Shown here: positions 1 through 8,694 of the stretch, piece after piece
Layout of the letters: every line of letters starts with the position of its first letter
Position numbering within the stretch: position 1 is the stretch's first letter
Origin: Fibrobacter sp.
GTDB lineage: Bacteria; Fibrobacterota; Chitinivibrionia; Chitinivibrionales; Chitinispirillaceae
Length of the DNA: 46,643 bases
NCBI GenBank assembly: GCA_012515615.1
Contig: JAAYYB010000003.1
Coordinates: forward strand, 1-46,643
Reading direction: 5' to 3'
The notes under the pieces: generated by a model
The model's database searches: none
The model's input: only the letters and a program-made list of their open reading frames with translations
Told to the model about the DNA's origin: nothing
Program-made: the position numbers and the translations under genes

Positions 1-107
1 CGAAACCACCAAAGAATCCTTTAATACTTTCTACTTGTGACTTGTGACTTGATAATACCATGAAAAACCTCTATTGCGCGGAGGAAATTCATGGTATATA
101 TTGTGGT

Positions 108-1250
108 ATGCTCAATAGGAATCAATTAGAGTATGATATTACTGAGGCATTACAGCGAAGCAGGGTGGTGGCGCTGATTGGTCCCCGGCAGTGCGGCAAG
201 ACCACCATTGCCCGTAGTTTTGTGCCTGTTGATTCTCTGAATTATTTCGATCTCGAGGATCCGGTCAGTCTTGCCAGGCTTGATGAGCCAATGATTGCGC
301 TGAAAGACCTCAGTGGAATAGTGGTAATTGATGAGATACAAAGAAAACCTGACCTTTTCCCGATACTGCGGGTTTTATCCGACCGTACGCCTTCCAAAGC
401 AAAATTTCTTATTCTCGGCAGTGCATCACCAGATTTACAGCGGAGTTCATCGGAGACACTGGCCGGCCGCATTGAGTTAATCGAAATGCGTGGTTTTTCT
501 CTGGCAGAAGCTGGATTAGCAAACCATGAGACCCATTGGCTTAGAGGCGGGTTTCCGATTCCTTTCAGAGCAAAGAGCGAAAATGACAGCGTTATCTGGA
601 AAAAAAATTACATAAAGACAGTTGCAGAAAGAGATATCAGACTTTTGGGGTACTCTATTCCTGCTTCATCGATACTACGGTTCTGGACCATGCTCTCCCA
701 TTATCATGGGCAAATATGGAATGCTGCAGAACCGGCACGCAGTCTAGGTATTGGTGAAACAACTGTCAGAAGATATCTTGATGTGTTATCAGATATTTTT
801 ATGATACGTCAGTTAAAACCATGGCATGCAAATATCAGGAAAAGGCAGGTTAAATCACCTAAGATTTATTTCAGGGATTCCGGTATACTGCACCAGCTTC
901 TTGGGATAAAGTCTAAAAAGGATCTTCTTGTCCACCCCAAATGCGGGGCATCCTGGGAAGGTTACGTTATTGAAGAACTTATTTCTATCTACAAGCCTGA
1001 TGAAGTTTATTACTGGGCGACACATAACAATGCTGAAATTGATCTACTGATGATCAGAGATGGTAAAATCACAGGAGTGGAATGCAAACGGGCTGATGCT
1101 CCAAAAGTTACACCGTCGATGCGTATTGCACAAGAAGATTTGGGGCTGACTGATGTGTATGTGATTTACCCCGGGGAAAAGACGTTTCCTTTAACAAAAG
1201 AGATCCACGCGGTAGCATTTAAGGATATAATGGAATTTTTCGGGGGTTGA
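108..1250 (+). CDS. AAA_14 / DUF4143 family ATPase
   Basis: Predicted P-loop ATPase of the AAA_14-DUF4143 type, a widespread family of unknown physiological role. Visible motifs are the Walker A GPRQCGKTT near residue 27, Walker B-like VVIDEIQ, and the GSASPDL sensor region. The C-terminal DUF4143 part has FRDSGILHQLLGI, an SWEGYVIEEL segment and a nuclease-like E-I-D...ECK pattern (AEIDLLMIRDGK ... GVECKR). A frame-compatible ATG at 60 would add 16 residues, but family members usually begin just before the 'R..vvlitGpRq' segment, so the ATG at 108 is preferred; neither start has a strong ribosome binding site. It stands alone and is convergent with the minus-strand cluster that follows. The length (about 380 aa) is normal for the family, so it appears intact. 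Such genes are often strain-variable. Confidence 0.85.
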   Translation: MLNRNQLEYDITEALQRSRVVALIGPRQCGKTTIARSFVPVDSLNYFDLEDPVSLARLDEPMIALKDLSGIVVIDEIQRKPDLFPILRVLSDRTPSKAKFLILGSASPDLQRSSSETLAGRIELIEMRGFSLAEAGLANHETHWLRGGFPIPFRAKSENDSVIWKKNYIKTVAERDIRLLGYSIPASSILRFWTMLSHYHGQIWNAAEPARSLGIGETTVRRYLDVLSDIFMIRQLKPWHANIRKRQVKSPKIYFRDSGILHQLLGIKSKKDLLVHPKCGASWEGYVIEELISIYKPDEVYYWATHNNAEIDLLMIRDGKITGVECKRADAPKVTPSMRIAQEDLGLTDVYVIYPGEKTFPLTKEIHAVAFKDIMEFFGG

Positions 1251-1272
1251 GAAAGACCACCACACCCCGCTC

Positions 1273-1319
1273 CCTGGCTTATACCTATTTCGCCCGTACG
1301 GATACATAAGACAGGTATC
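1273..1319. repeat. Degenerate palindromic repeat (type A)
   Basis: Imperfect hairpin: CCTGGCTTATA (1273-1283 area) faces CATAAGACAGG (1305-1315). The right arm GGATACATAAGACAGGTATC closely matches the arms at 1601-1620 and 17698-17716. It sits directly behind the 3' end of the small membrane-protein gene and could act as its terminator or be a dispersed repeat. Confidence 0.55.
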
Positions 1320-1560
1320 AGATAAAATCCTTGCGGTCATCAGGATTCTTTCTTCCGTAAATAAAGTAAGCCATGGGGCCCAGAAAATCGATAAATGAGA
1401 CCATCACCCACCATAGTTTTTTCCCTTTTATTTCATGGGCTGGTCTCCTGGCTATATCTATGAGTGCGGCGGTGAGGAGAAGAATTTGCACCGCTGCAAG
1501 AGAGATAATTCCTTTCTTCTGAGCAGAATTAAAGTCTTTCCAACTGTAGTGAAGTTTCAT
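1318..1560 (-). CDS. Small membrane protein, PLDc_N-like
   Basis: An 80-residue protein with two predicted transmembrane helices (about residues 17-36 and 48-67). The second contains WWVMVSFIDFLGPMAYFIYGRK, resembling the PLDc_N module (phospholipase D nuclease N-terminal; 'W......iGpiaYf..gR'), which is often found as a stand-alone two-helix protein. It ends in a charged tail. The start is supported by a strong Shine-Dalgarno on the minus strand (ccaggaggtaac before ATG). It lies downstream of the Yip1-like gene on the same strand, separated by a 15-bp perfect hairpin at 1577-1618, and is itself followed by a degenerate copy of that hairpin. Function unknown; no enzymatic residues are present. 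Confidence 0.7.
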   Translation of the reverse strand: MKLHYSWKDFNSAQKKGIISLAAVQILLLTAALIDIARRPAHEIKGKKLWWVMVSFIDFLGPMAYFIYGRKNPDDRKDFI

Positions 1561-1576
1561 GTTACCTCCTGGTTAT

Positions 1577-1618
1577 TACCTGACTTATGCACCCTAATCC
1601 GGATGCATAAGTCAGGTA
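1577..1618. repeat. Palindromic repeat (type A), perfect 15-bp arms
   Basis: TACCTGACTTATGCA at 1577-1591 is the exact reverse complement of TGCATAAGTCAGGTA at 1604-1618. The hairpin lies immediately behind the stop codon of the Yip1-like gene. It has no T-tract, so it looks more like a REP-type intergenic palindrome than a classical terminator. Related arms recur at 1300, 17698, 31557 and 41267. Confidence 0.8.
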
Positions 1619-2134
1619 TTAAGGAAATACAATATACAGCAGTGCAAGCGCAATTATCTGGAAAATCCATCCCAGTATGCAGACCATCACAGCCCTGACA
1701 GTGCTGGTGTAATCAAGAGCCTGCCGTACTGCGACCACCATGGCTATAAGGGACCATACTGCCGATACAGCAAACGCTACGATTCCAAGCGCAGGAATGA
1801 CACCCAGAATCCTTATGACACCCGGTGAGCTGGAAAATCCAATTGTTCGCAGGAGCTGGCCTGGGTCAGCTCTGGTTTGTGGTTCAGGAAGAAGTTTTGT
1901 TCCGATGAAATAGGTAAGTAACGACCAGATAAACCAGCTGGCCAGCGCGGTGAAAGTCCCGATTACTATTCCCGATGGCCCCCTCTCGGTAATAGTGCCG
2001 ATTCCTGCTGCAATACTTGAGATCACAACGACAGTCATTGCCGGAACCAGTGCGGTTGAGTCGGCCTCAACCTCTTCGTAAAGATGTGAATCGAATCTTG
2101 CAGCTCTTAACATTTGATCAAAAAGTTTAATCAC
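1619..2134 (-). CDS. Yip1-family integral membrane protein
   Basis: A 171-residue polytopic membrane protein with about five hydrophobic helices, including VPAMTVVVISSIAAGIG near residue 31, a stretch near 62-78, a further one near 110-135 and a C-terminal WIFQIIALALLYIVF. The pattern, a short acidic N-terminus followed by a helix bundle with a conserved P/G-rich segment (SSSPGVIRILGVIPALG), fits the bacterial Yip1 family. Its role is unknown. The gene appears to start at a GTG that overlaps the stop codon of the upstream osmC-like gene (GTGA, 2131-2134), which implies translational coupling. The family call is by pattern and moderately sure. Confidence 0.65.
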   Translation of the reverse strand: MIKLFDQMLRAARFDSHLYEEVEADSTALVPAMTVVVISSIAAGIGTITERGPSGIVIGTFTALASWFIWSLLTYFIGTKLLPEPQTRADPGQLLRTIGFSSSPGVIRILGVIPALGIVAFAVSAVWSLIAMVVAVRQALDYTSTVRAVMVCILGWIFQIIALALLYIVFP

Positions 2135-2568
2135 TGGCGGCTCTCGCTTTTTAGAGTTGCTTCGAGAGTTATGGGAACAGAGAGAGCTTTCGATACCGGG
2201 CAGCTCTTTTTAGCGCTCTTTGCCTGTTCCTGAAAAAGCTCATCTGAAATCCCCGGAACAGTTGCTTCTGTAAAGAGATCGATCTTTGTGATGCTGAAGC
2301 CGCGCTCTTCTTTTTCGATATGCACTCTGGAACGGGTATGAATCTGTTTGGCGGTGAAACCGCTCTGGGCCAGTAGATGAGCAAACTGCATAGAGAAACA
2401 TCCAGCGTGAGCTGCTCCTATGAGCTCTTCGGGGTTTGTACCCGGTTGATCCTGAAAACGCATTGCTGCATTATAGGGACTTTGAAGGACACCGCTTTTC
2501 ACTTTCATTACACCCTGACCATTCATCAGCGTTCCTTCCCAGAGCGCCTCTGCGGTTCGTACCGGCAT
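2131..2568 (-). CDS. osmC: OsmC-family peroxidase
   Basis: Thiol-dependent peroxidase of the OsmC/Ohr superfamily, expected to reduce organic hydroperoxides in the cytoplasm. The two redox cysteines are visible: Cys57 in AAHAGCFSM and Cys123 in KSCPVSKAL. The N-terminus (AEALWEGTLMNGQGVMKVKSG) and the 'GTNPEELIGAAHAGCF' block match the OsmC rather than the Ohr subgroup. The 145-residue length is typical. The ATG is preceded by a strong minus-strand Shine-Dalgarno (tggaggtaaccg). The downstream Yip1-like gene begins within its stop codon, so the two are probably cotranscribed. The pairing of a peroxide-defence enzyme with a Yip1 membrane protein has no obvious functional explanation. Confidence 0.9.
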   Translation of the reverse strand: MPVRTAEALWEGTLMNGQGVMKVKSGVLQSPYNAAMRFQDQPGTNPEELIGAAHAGCFSMQFAHLLAQSGFTAKQIHTRSRVHIEKEERGFSITKIDLFTEATVPGISDELFQEQAKSAKKSCPVSKALSVPITLEATLKSESRQ

Positions 2569-2707
2569 CGGTTACCTCCAAGCTAAGTGTTGAATGATTG
2601 CTGATTTTGGTCTCAATTAATATGCCAACATTATTTTTTGCACAGGTTGCACACCTTGGGCATATCATGCACTTCAATTTCAAATTGTCGTTGTGTTTTC
2701 TGGATTT

Positions 2708-4231
2708 TCAGCTCTGTGCTTCCATCACTTTTCTTGCATCATCATCTTTTTGGCTATTTAAATCAATAACCCCGGTTCCGATTCTGAACCACCATAAAAG
2801 GATGTGAAAAGTGTGGAGCACTTTCAGGAGAAAAGATTTGAAGAGGTTCGATATTCCCTGACGGATAATGATGTTGAAGATGTAATCAGGCGAAAGCACA
2901 GTTTTTTGAGAGAGCAGGCGGATGATAAGTGATGAGAGAAAAGAGAAGCCGAGATGCTTCTGGCGCAGTATCAAAACATCACCGAATTCCAGGAGCATGA
3001 GATTGGAAAGAGGAGGGTTGTAATTTGCCCAGGAGAAATTTGGATCCAGCAGGCCTTCTTTACCCACAGCTTTTTCCAGTGCAGTACCGGGGTAGATTCT
3101 CAGGCCAATGGTAGTAGCAAAAAAATCAATTTCCTCTTTCCTCTTTTTCATGTAAGCGATGTCATCAATACATTCCTGCCTGCTCTGGTTCAGATGACCT
3201 AAAGTAAAGAATACCTTTGTTTTAATCTCAAGTGAGCGACACCACTGGAGCACCTGCTCAACCTTTGCAACCGAAATTTTTTTGCCCATTTTGGTCAGAA
3301 GGTTTTCGCTGGTGGTTTCAAGTCCCATATTTATGTAACAACACCCTGATTCCTTCATCAGTTTGAGAAGGGGCAGGTCTATGTTGTCATCAGCCCTGAT
3401 TTCGCATTCCCACAGAAGGTTGAATTTTTTTACCACAGCACAGAAGCTTTCAACATGCTCTCTTGAAGATGTAAAGGTGCTGTCAAAGATTTTAAGTGCC
3501 TTGATACTGCCTTTGGAGAGGATGGATTCAAGCTCCTGGCCAATTTTTTCCGCGCTCCTGAAGCGGACGCCGCCGGGGAACATCCTGGACGCTGAACAGA
3601 AACTGCAACATGCCGGACATCCACGCGAGGTCATAATGAATTCTGCAGGTAAATTAAAGAAGTCAAGTTTGAGCTCAGGTTTTTTATCAAACAGGTGCCT
3701 TGCCGGCATGGGTAGAATGTTCAGGTTATCGATTCGTGAAGCTTTAGTGCTGAAAATGCCATTATCTTCACGGAATGCTATACCAGGGACCGAACCCGGT
3801 GGATCATCTCTTCTGCCAGTGAGAATGTCTGCAAGCTGAAGGAAAGAGAATTCACCCTCGCCTTTAATGATATAGTCGATTTCAGGAATAGAGTTGAGAG
3901 TGTCTTCCGCTGTAAATGATGCGTGTATACCCCCATATACCACTGGAGTGTGAGGGGAGACCTCTTTTACAAGCCTTGCAATGTGAAAACTTCCCTTTCG
4001 GGTCGGAGTTGTTCCTCCAATGCCGACTATCGAGGGTTTCATACGGAAGAGATCGTAGCGGAAGTCTCCGGTATAAGTTGAGAAGTCGATTATCTTAACA
4101 TTATAGCCGTTCTCTTCAAGAACCGCGGCAATGCTTGATAGGCCAAGCGGAATCATGTATCCGAAAATGTTTACAGATTCTGAAGGATAGGCCAGCAGTA
4201 TATCACATCTTATGTGAGGCGTTTTATTCAT
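2708..4231 (-). CDS. B12-binding-domain radical SAM protein
   Basis: Radical SAM enzyme of the B12-binding (BchE/P-methylase-like) class. Counted from the ATG at 4231, residues 10-150 resemble a cobalamin-binding Rossmann domain (LLAYPSESVNIFG, PLGLSSIAAVLEENGYNVKIIDF, VGIGGTTPT, VVYGGIHAS). The C-x3-C-x2-C cluster for the 4Fe-4S centre follows at about Cys205, Cys209 and Cys212 (RGCPACCSFC). Further radical SAM landmarks are the ECEIRADDNID and YINMGLETTSENLL segments. The classical DxHxxG cobalamin motif is not evident, so B12 may not be bound. A TTG 18 codons upstream (4285) would also be open; the ATG fits the family N-terminus better. Reaction and substrate cannot be deduced; relatives act on lipids, pigments or secondary metabolites. 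Confidence 0.85.
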   Translation of the reverse strand: MNKTPHIRCDILLAYPSESVNIFGYMIPLGLSSIAAVLEENGYNVKIIDFSTYTGDFRYDLFRMKPSIVGIGGTTPTRKGSFHIARLVKEVSPHTPVVYGGIHASFTAEDTLNSIPEIDYIIKGEGEFSFLQLADILTGRRDDPPGSVPGIAFREDNGIFSTKASRIDNLNILPMPARHLFDKKPELKLDFFNLPAEFIMTSRGCPACCSFCSASRMFPGGVRFRSAEKIGQELESILSKGSIKALKIFDSTFTSSREHVESFCAVVKKFNLLWECEIRADDNIDLPLLKLMKESGCCYINMGLETTSENLLTKMGKKISVAKVEQVLQWCRSLEIKTKVFFTLGHLNQSRQECIDDIAYMKKRKEEIDFFATTIGLRIYPGTALEKAVGKEGLLDPNFSWANYNPPLSNLMLLEFGDVLILRQKHLGFSFLSSLIIRLLSQKTVLSPDYIFNIIIRQGISNLFKSFLLKVLHTFHILLWWFRIGTGVIDLNSQKDDDARKVMEAQS

Positions 4232-4391
4232 AAAAAAACTGGTGTTGAAGGTAAAAGAGCAAATTAATTTACGCGGTGTGGACAAATCCGGTTAAATTTT
4301 TCATTCCAGACTGGTTTTACCTGCAAAGTTATCTGCCTTACTATATAATAAACTGATCTACTCCTTCCTGCTACTAAAGTTTAGAGGTATT

Positions 4392-6866
4392 GTGAACATA
4401 AATATTATAAAATCAGCGGCGCTTACCTGGGCAGTTTTAATTACCTGTTTCCAGATTTATGCGGAAACTATAAACGGTGTGGTGGTAAACGGTAATGATA
4501 CAGGTGTGCCGGTGGCCAATGCAGTAGTTTCTGTCGGCTACACATCTGTTAGAACCACTACGGATTCAGAGGGAAGATTTTCTCTTGATGTGGGAGAGCT
4601 TACCGCTGGAGTAATACCCGATGTTTCAAGAAAGGCAAAAGTGCGTTACTATGCTAACCAGCGGATTTTTGATTTCAGGCAGGCACAGTCTGTAGATCAG
4701 TTTTCAATCTTCAGGCTCAATGGTACTGTGGTCCTGAAAGCCAGGCTGAATGCAGAAAAGAGAACTTTTAAGGTACCTTCTTTAGCCTCTGGAATTTATC
4801 TGGTCAGGTTCTCAGAGGGGCCAAGGCAGATTACCCGGACCTGGGCCATGTCTGGAAGTAACTGCATGTTCAGTTATGGAATACCCCGAACATCAGTCAG
4901 AAAAAGCGCAGCGGCAGAATCGGTAAAGTTGCTGCTGAGGCACGATGAGTATTTCCCTCTGGACTATGAAACCTTCGGCATGACCGGGGATCTTCTCATT
5001 GGTATGCGTCCCGACCCCAGGGCTCATGTGTTTAATCCCTTACAGGTGCATTCATATCATTTCACCATCACCAGCGAAGATTCTCTTACTATGGAAAGAG
5101 ATGCTCTTCTGGAGAATTACATTCCGGCACAGATGGAATTTAATGGTGACTCTTACGGTACTGTCGGCCTGAGGTACAAAGGCTCTGGTTATTCTCTGCC
5201 CAACTGCTTTGATGAGGAGGGAACGAGGGCTGACAAACCGGAATGCAGGAAATTTTCCATGAAAGTGAAATTCAATAAATATACAGATGCGACAAGGTTT
5301 TATGAGATGAAGGAACTTAATCTGCACTCCATGTCTTCTGATGAGAGCAAGATGCACGATATGCTCTCTTATGAGCTTTTCAGAAAGATGGGCATCTACA
5401 GTCCCCGCACAGCCTACATAAAGTTATACCTCAATGGTAATTTTAAAGGACTTTTCGTAGCTGTAGAGTGTATAGATGGAAGATTTACAAAATCCAGGTG
5501 GCCGGAGTACGGTGATGGCAACCTCTACAAAGAAGCCTGGCCTCATAAGTCAAATGAATACTATTACACCCAGCGTCTTAAGACAAACAATGATCCTGGA
5601 GAAAGCAGCGATGCCAGCGGGATGGTTAATTTCTACAACGCAATCAACGGCTCATCAAAAGATGATTTCCCTCTGAATATCTCTTCCTTTATCGACCTTG
5701 ATTATTGGACAAGGTATATAGCTGTTGACAGAGCGATTCAGAACTGGGATGGTATCATGGCCTGGTACGGGACCTCTGTTAAATATGCATCAAATCACAA
5801 TTATTTCGTTTATGAGGAGGAAAGCCCGGGTGGGAAATTCTGGCTTATTCCATGGGACCTTGATAATTCACTCTGGAAAAACGATCCTTTTACCTATGAT
5901 GCCCAGGTGCCCCACTGGAACGAAACTCCTCAGAGCTGCAGCCCTATGTTTGTATGGGGTAATACCCCTGTGATTCCGCCGGCCTGCGATAAGCTTACAT
6001 CGCTTCTGGCTTCAACACAATGGGATAAATTCGTGAAATATGGTGAGGAGTTACTGGCAAAATGGATCAGGCCTGAGACACTGAAAACCAGAATCGATAG
6101 TTACCAGGGGATCATCTCAGGTGTTCTGGACAATGATCCGGTAGTGAGTAACCCCAGATGGGGAATGGAAGTGGAAAAACTTAAAAGGGATGTGAACTCT
6201 CTTCACGAAAAATTTTACAACTACATTCATGGTATAAAACCGGCGCTGGACACATCAGATTATTCCGATCCGTTCCCCGGGACCGGTTACCTTATTACAA
6301 ACCATACAAATAACTTTGAGTTTACACCGGGGAGCAGTCTGCCGTTTGTCTATTCTTATTCCTCGGATGGTACTATCACAGAGGTGATCCACAATACTGC
6401 AAATCCTCTCTGGGGAAAAGCGGATCTGCTTTTTAACTTCGAGTTCAATCCCATTGAGGACAACTCTTCACATTCAGAATGGGCAAATGTCGGAATATTG
6501 TTTGATGGCACCACCGATCTGGCTGGTGTGAAAGAGATTCATGTGACAATGAAATCGGATGCCCAGAGGTATATGAGCTTTTACATATCCAGCCCCGTTT
6601 ACCAGGACAGCGGCGCAGATACGGAGTACGGCTGGACAGATTTTTATGTCGGTACCAACAGCAGAATTTATATATTCAGTATAGATGAAATCTCTTATCC
6701 ATCCTGGGCAGATGCTGATAGCCCCGATATTCTTAAAGAGGTACTGGCATCGGCAAGCGGGCTGGGTTTTGCCCCAAGTGCCCGGTTTGATGGTACCGGG
6801 GAACTTATGAGTGCGCCTGATACCGGCTATCTGGCTATTGACAATATTAAATTTATATTTGAATGA
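4392..6866 (+). CDS. Exported CotH-family kinase with N-terminal regulatory-like domain
   Basis: Large secreted protein with a signal peptide (residues 1-24), a carboxypeptidase-regulatory-like beta-sandwich (about 26-75), and a sorting-domain-like module (about 85-150, with FSIFRLNG ... VPSLASGIYLVRF). The CotH kinase domain follows (about 220-500): RYKGSGYSLPNCF, LNLHSMSSDESKMHDMLSYE, GNLYKEAWP, the catalytic-loop-like NWDG near 451, NHNYFVYEE and IPWDLDNS near 486. A C-terminal beta-rich domain ends in DTGYLAIDNIKF. CotH proteins phosphorylate secreted or coat proteins in other bacteria; the substrate here is unknown. Translation starts at a GTG behind AGAGGT. The lamin-tail gene begins 7 nt after its stop, so the two form an operon. 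A full-length paralog lies at 33872-36328. Confidence 0.9.
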   Translation: MNINIIKSAALTWAVLITCFQIYAETINGVVVNGNDTGVPVANAVVSVGYTSVRTTTDSEGRFSLDVGELTAGVIPDVSRKAKVRYYANQRIFDFRQAQSVDQFSIFRLNGTVVLKARLNAEKRTFKVPSLASGIYLVRFSEGPRQITRTWAMSGSNCMFSYGIPRTSVRKSAAAESVKLLLRHDEYFPLDYETFGMTGDLLIGMRPDPRAHVFNPLQVHSYHFTITSEDSLTMERDALLENYIPAQMEFNGDSYGTVGLRYKGSGYSLPNCFDEEGTRADKPECRKFSMKVKFNKYTDATRFYEMKELNLHSMSSDESKMHDMLSYELFRKMGIYSPRTAYIKLYLNGNFKGLFVAVECIDGRFTKSRWPEYGDGNLYKEAWPHKSNEYYYTQRLKTNNDPGESSDASGMVNFYNAINGSSKDDFPLNISSFIDLDYWTRYIAVDRAIQNWDGIMAWYGTSVKYASNHNYFVYEEESPGGKFWLIPWDLDNSLWKNDPFTYDAQVPHWNETPQSCSPMFVWGNTPVIPPACDKLTSLLASTQWDKFVKYGEELLAKWIRPETLKTRIDSYQGIISGVLDNDPVVSNPRWGMEVEKLKRDVNSLHEKFYNYIHGIKPALDTSDYSDPFPGTGYLITNHTNNFEFTPGSSLPFVYSYSSDGTITEVIHNTANPLWGKADLLFNFEFNPIEDNSSHSEWANVGILFDGTTDLAGVKEIHVTMKSDAQRYMSFYISSPVYQDSGADTEYGWTDFYVGTNSRIYIFSIDEISYPSWADADSPDILKEVLASASGLGFAPSARFDGTGELMSAPDTGYLAIDNIKFIFE

Positions 6867-6873
6867 GGGTATT

Positions 6874-8640
6874 ATGAGGAAAAATTGCTCAAGCATGATC
6901 AAAGCAGCAGCTATGCTGATTGCTTATGTATCTCTGATAACTGCGCAGGTTACTGTTACTGAGATTCACTACCACCCCCTTGCTGAAGGTACAGTTGACG
7001 GGGATGAGTATGAGTTTATTGAACTGAAGAACACCGGCAGTTCGACTGTTTCTCTTGATGGCTATGCATTCACGACCGGAATTCACTACAGCTTCCCGTC
7101 TGGGTCACAAATCGGGGCAGGGGAGTTTATAGTTCTGGCATGGAACAGTGATCGTTTCAAACAGCGCTACGGTGTTGCCCCTTTTGGTGTTTTTACAGGG
7201 CACCTTGACAATAAGGGAGAAAAGGTGGTTTTGACGGGTAACGGGAAAGAGGTCTTCTCTGTGAGCTATGGCACAGTGAGTCCATGGCCTGAAGCAGCGG
7301 ATGGAGCCGGGTTCTCACTTGTGGTTTCTAATGCCGACGGTGCCACAGATCCAGATGATCCATCAAGGTGGAGGACATCAAGTGCGGTCAATGGAAACCC
7401 CGGCAAAGACGATAAGCCCGGGGATCTGAAGAGTCTGGAAGTGAAAGTAAATGAGGCTCTCACTCATACCGATCTACCCCAGAAAGACGCAATTGAACTT
7501 TATAATCCTACTACGAAAGAGGTAGATATCAGCGGATGGTATTTAACAGATGAAAAAGATGAACCGCTAAAATACCGGATCCCTGATGGTACGATCATCA
7601 AGGCGCAATCATACCTTGTTTTCGATTCAGATGATTTCGATGCAGGTTCTACCGCTTTTTCCCTTAATGCACATGATGATGGGGCTTACCTGTTCTCAAC
7701 AGATACATCAGGAAATTTGACCGGATTATGCCATGGCTTCAAATATGCCGAGGCGGCAAACGGGGTTTCGTTTGGAAGAGTGGAAAATTCCTCCGGAGAG
7801 GAGTTCTTTGTATCAATGCAGGACCTGACACTCGGATCTGAAAATGGAGAGCCCCTGGTGGGACCGCTTGTGATTTCTGAAATCAATTATGATGGACCGG
7901 ATGGAATCGAGTTTCTGGAGATAGTCAATATCTCGGAATCATCTATACCGATGTATGATCCGGAAAGACCGATTAATACCTGGAAAGTTGAAGGTATTGC
8001 ATTCAGTTTTCCTCAAAATATCACTATCAAACCCGGCGAGGCTATAATTTTGTTTTCTGATACAGTCAGTGCGGCGGTTTTCAGAAACACCTATAAAATT
8101 GCCGAGTCAGTCAGGCTATTTCCTTTTTCGGGCAACATATCTGACAATGGTGAAGAGATCCGGCTGGAGATGCCTTGTGAGCCTTATGTGGACGGGGCTG
8201 AATCGATTGTTCCCTATATGGTAATTGATATAGTTAAATACGGTACAGAATCTCCGTGGCCGCAGGTTTCCGGCGGAAACTCAATTGAGAGGAAAAAGCT
8301 TAATCTGTTTGGATGCGAAGCACTCAACTGGAAAAAAGCCGCGCCATCCCCCGGCAACAGCTTATCTGTCGGCAAGGGCGGCAGGTTTGGGGACAATTCT
8401 CTTTCCAGAATGGAATTCAGCTCAAAAGACGCAAGTGTCTGCTTTATCTCTTCGGTATCAGGTCCTCTTGAGATCCTGACCTATGATCTGAGCGGAAGGT
8501 GTATTTACAAATGCAGCAGAGAAGCCGTAAGGGGAATAAACAGGGCCTTTTCCGGTATTCCAGTTAACAGGAGCGGCATATATATCACTCAGTTGAGGAC
8601 AAGCGGGGAGAATGTAACCGGTAAATTCCTTATCCGCTGA
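6874..8640 (+). CDS. Exported lamin-tail-domain protein with C-terminal sorting-like domain
   Basis: Secreted multidomain protein of about 588 residues. An N-terminal signal peptide (MRKNCSSMIKAAAMLIAYVSLITAQ) is followed by at least three lamin-tail (LTD) repeats: VTEIHYHP...YEFIELKNTG, VNEALTHTD...AIELYNPTTKEVDISGWYLTD, and ISEINYDGPDGIEFLEIVNISE. The C-terminus (GPLEILTYDLSGR ... SGIYITQLRTSG ... GKFLIR) resembles the beta-sandwich sorting domains of secreted Bacteroidetes/Fibrobacteres proteins. LTD repeats are thought to mediate binding on surface proteins and in other bacteria are often fused to CotH kinases; here they are encoded by the adjacent gene. The ATG at 6874 has GAGGG upstream and follows the CotH stop by 7 nt; an upstream in-frame ATG at 6811 lies inside the CotH gene and would bury the signal peptide. 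Confidence 0.85.
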   Translation: MRKNCSSMIKAAAMLIAYVSLITAQVTVTEIHYHPLAEGTVDGDEYEFIELKNTGSSTVSLDGYAFTTGIHYSFPSGSQIGAGEFIVLAWNSDRFKQRYGVAPFGVFTGHLDNKGEKVVLTGNGKEVFSVSYGTVSPWPEAADGAGFSLVVSNADGATDPDDPSRWRTSSAVNGNPGKDDKPGDLKSLEVKVNEALTHTDLPQKDAIELYNPTTKEVDISGWYLTDEKDEPLKYRIPDGTIIKAQSYLVFDSDDFDAGSTAFSLNAHDDGAYLFSTDTSGNLTGLCHGFKYAEAANGVSFGRVENSSGEEFFVSMQDLTLGSENGEPLVGPLVISEINYDGPDGIEFLEIVNISESSIPMYDPERPINTWKVEGIAFSFPQNITIKPGEAIILFSDTVSAAVFRNTYKIAESVRLFPFSGNISDNGEEIRLEMPCEPYVDGAESIVPYMVIDIVKYGTESPWPQVSGGNSIERKKLNLFGCEALNWKKAAPSPGNSLSVGKGGRFGDNSLSRMEFSSKDASVCFISSVSGPLEILTYDLSGRCIYKCSREAVRGINRAFSGIPVNRSGIYITQLRTSGENVTGKFLIR

Positions 8641-8652
8641 TTTCAAGGCTTC

Positions 8653-8694
8653 CAGGGATTATTTGTTGATAGATTCAACTACAAATAATCCCTG
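8653..8694. terminator. Convergent hairpin shared by two gene ends
   Basis: CAGGGATTATTTGT (8653-8666) is the exact reverse complement of ACAAATAATCCCTG (8681-8694), a 14-bp perfect stem with a 14-nt loop. It lies between the convergent lamin-tail and P-loop kinase genes and includes the kinase stop codon (8659-8661). Probably a bidirectional terminator, although T-tracts are short. Confidence 0.6.

Noticed and set aside
23-52. Short tandem TGTGACT repeats at the window start
   Set aside because: Only about two and a half units; too short to assign any function.
2471-2683. Cysteine-rich minus-strand frame (MKLKCMICPRCATC...) upstream of and overlapping osmC
   Set aside because: It runs out of frame into the osmC coding sequence, has no ribosome binding site, and only its first 15 residues look notable.
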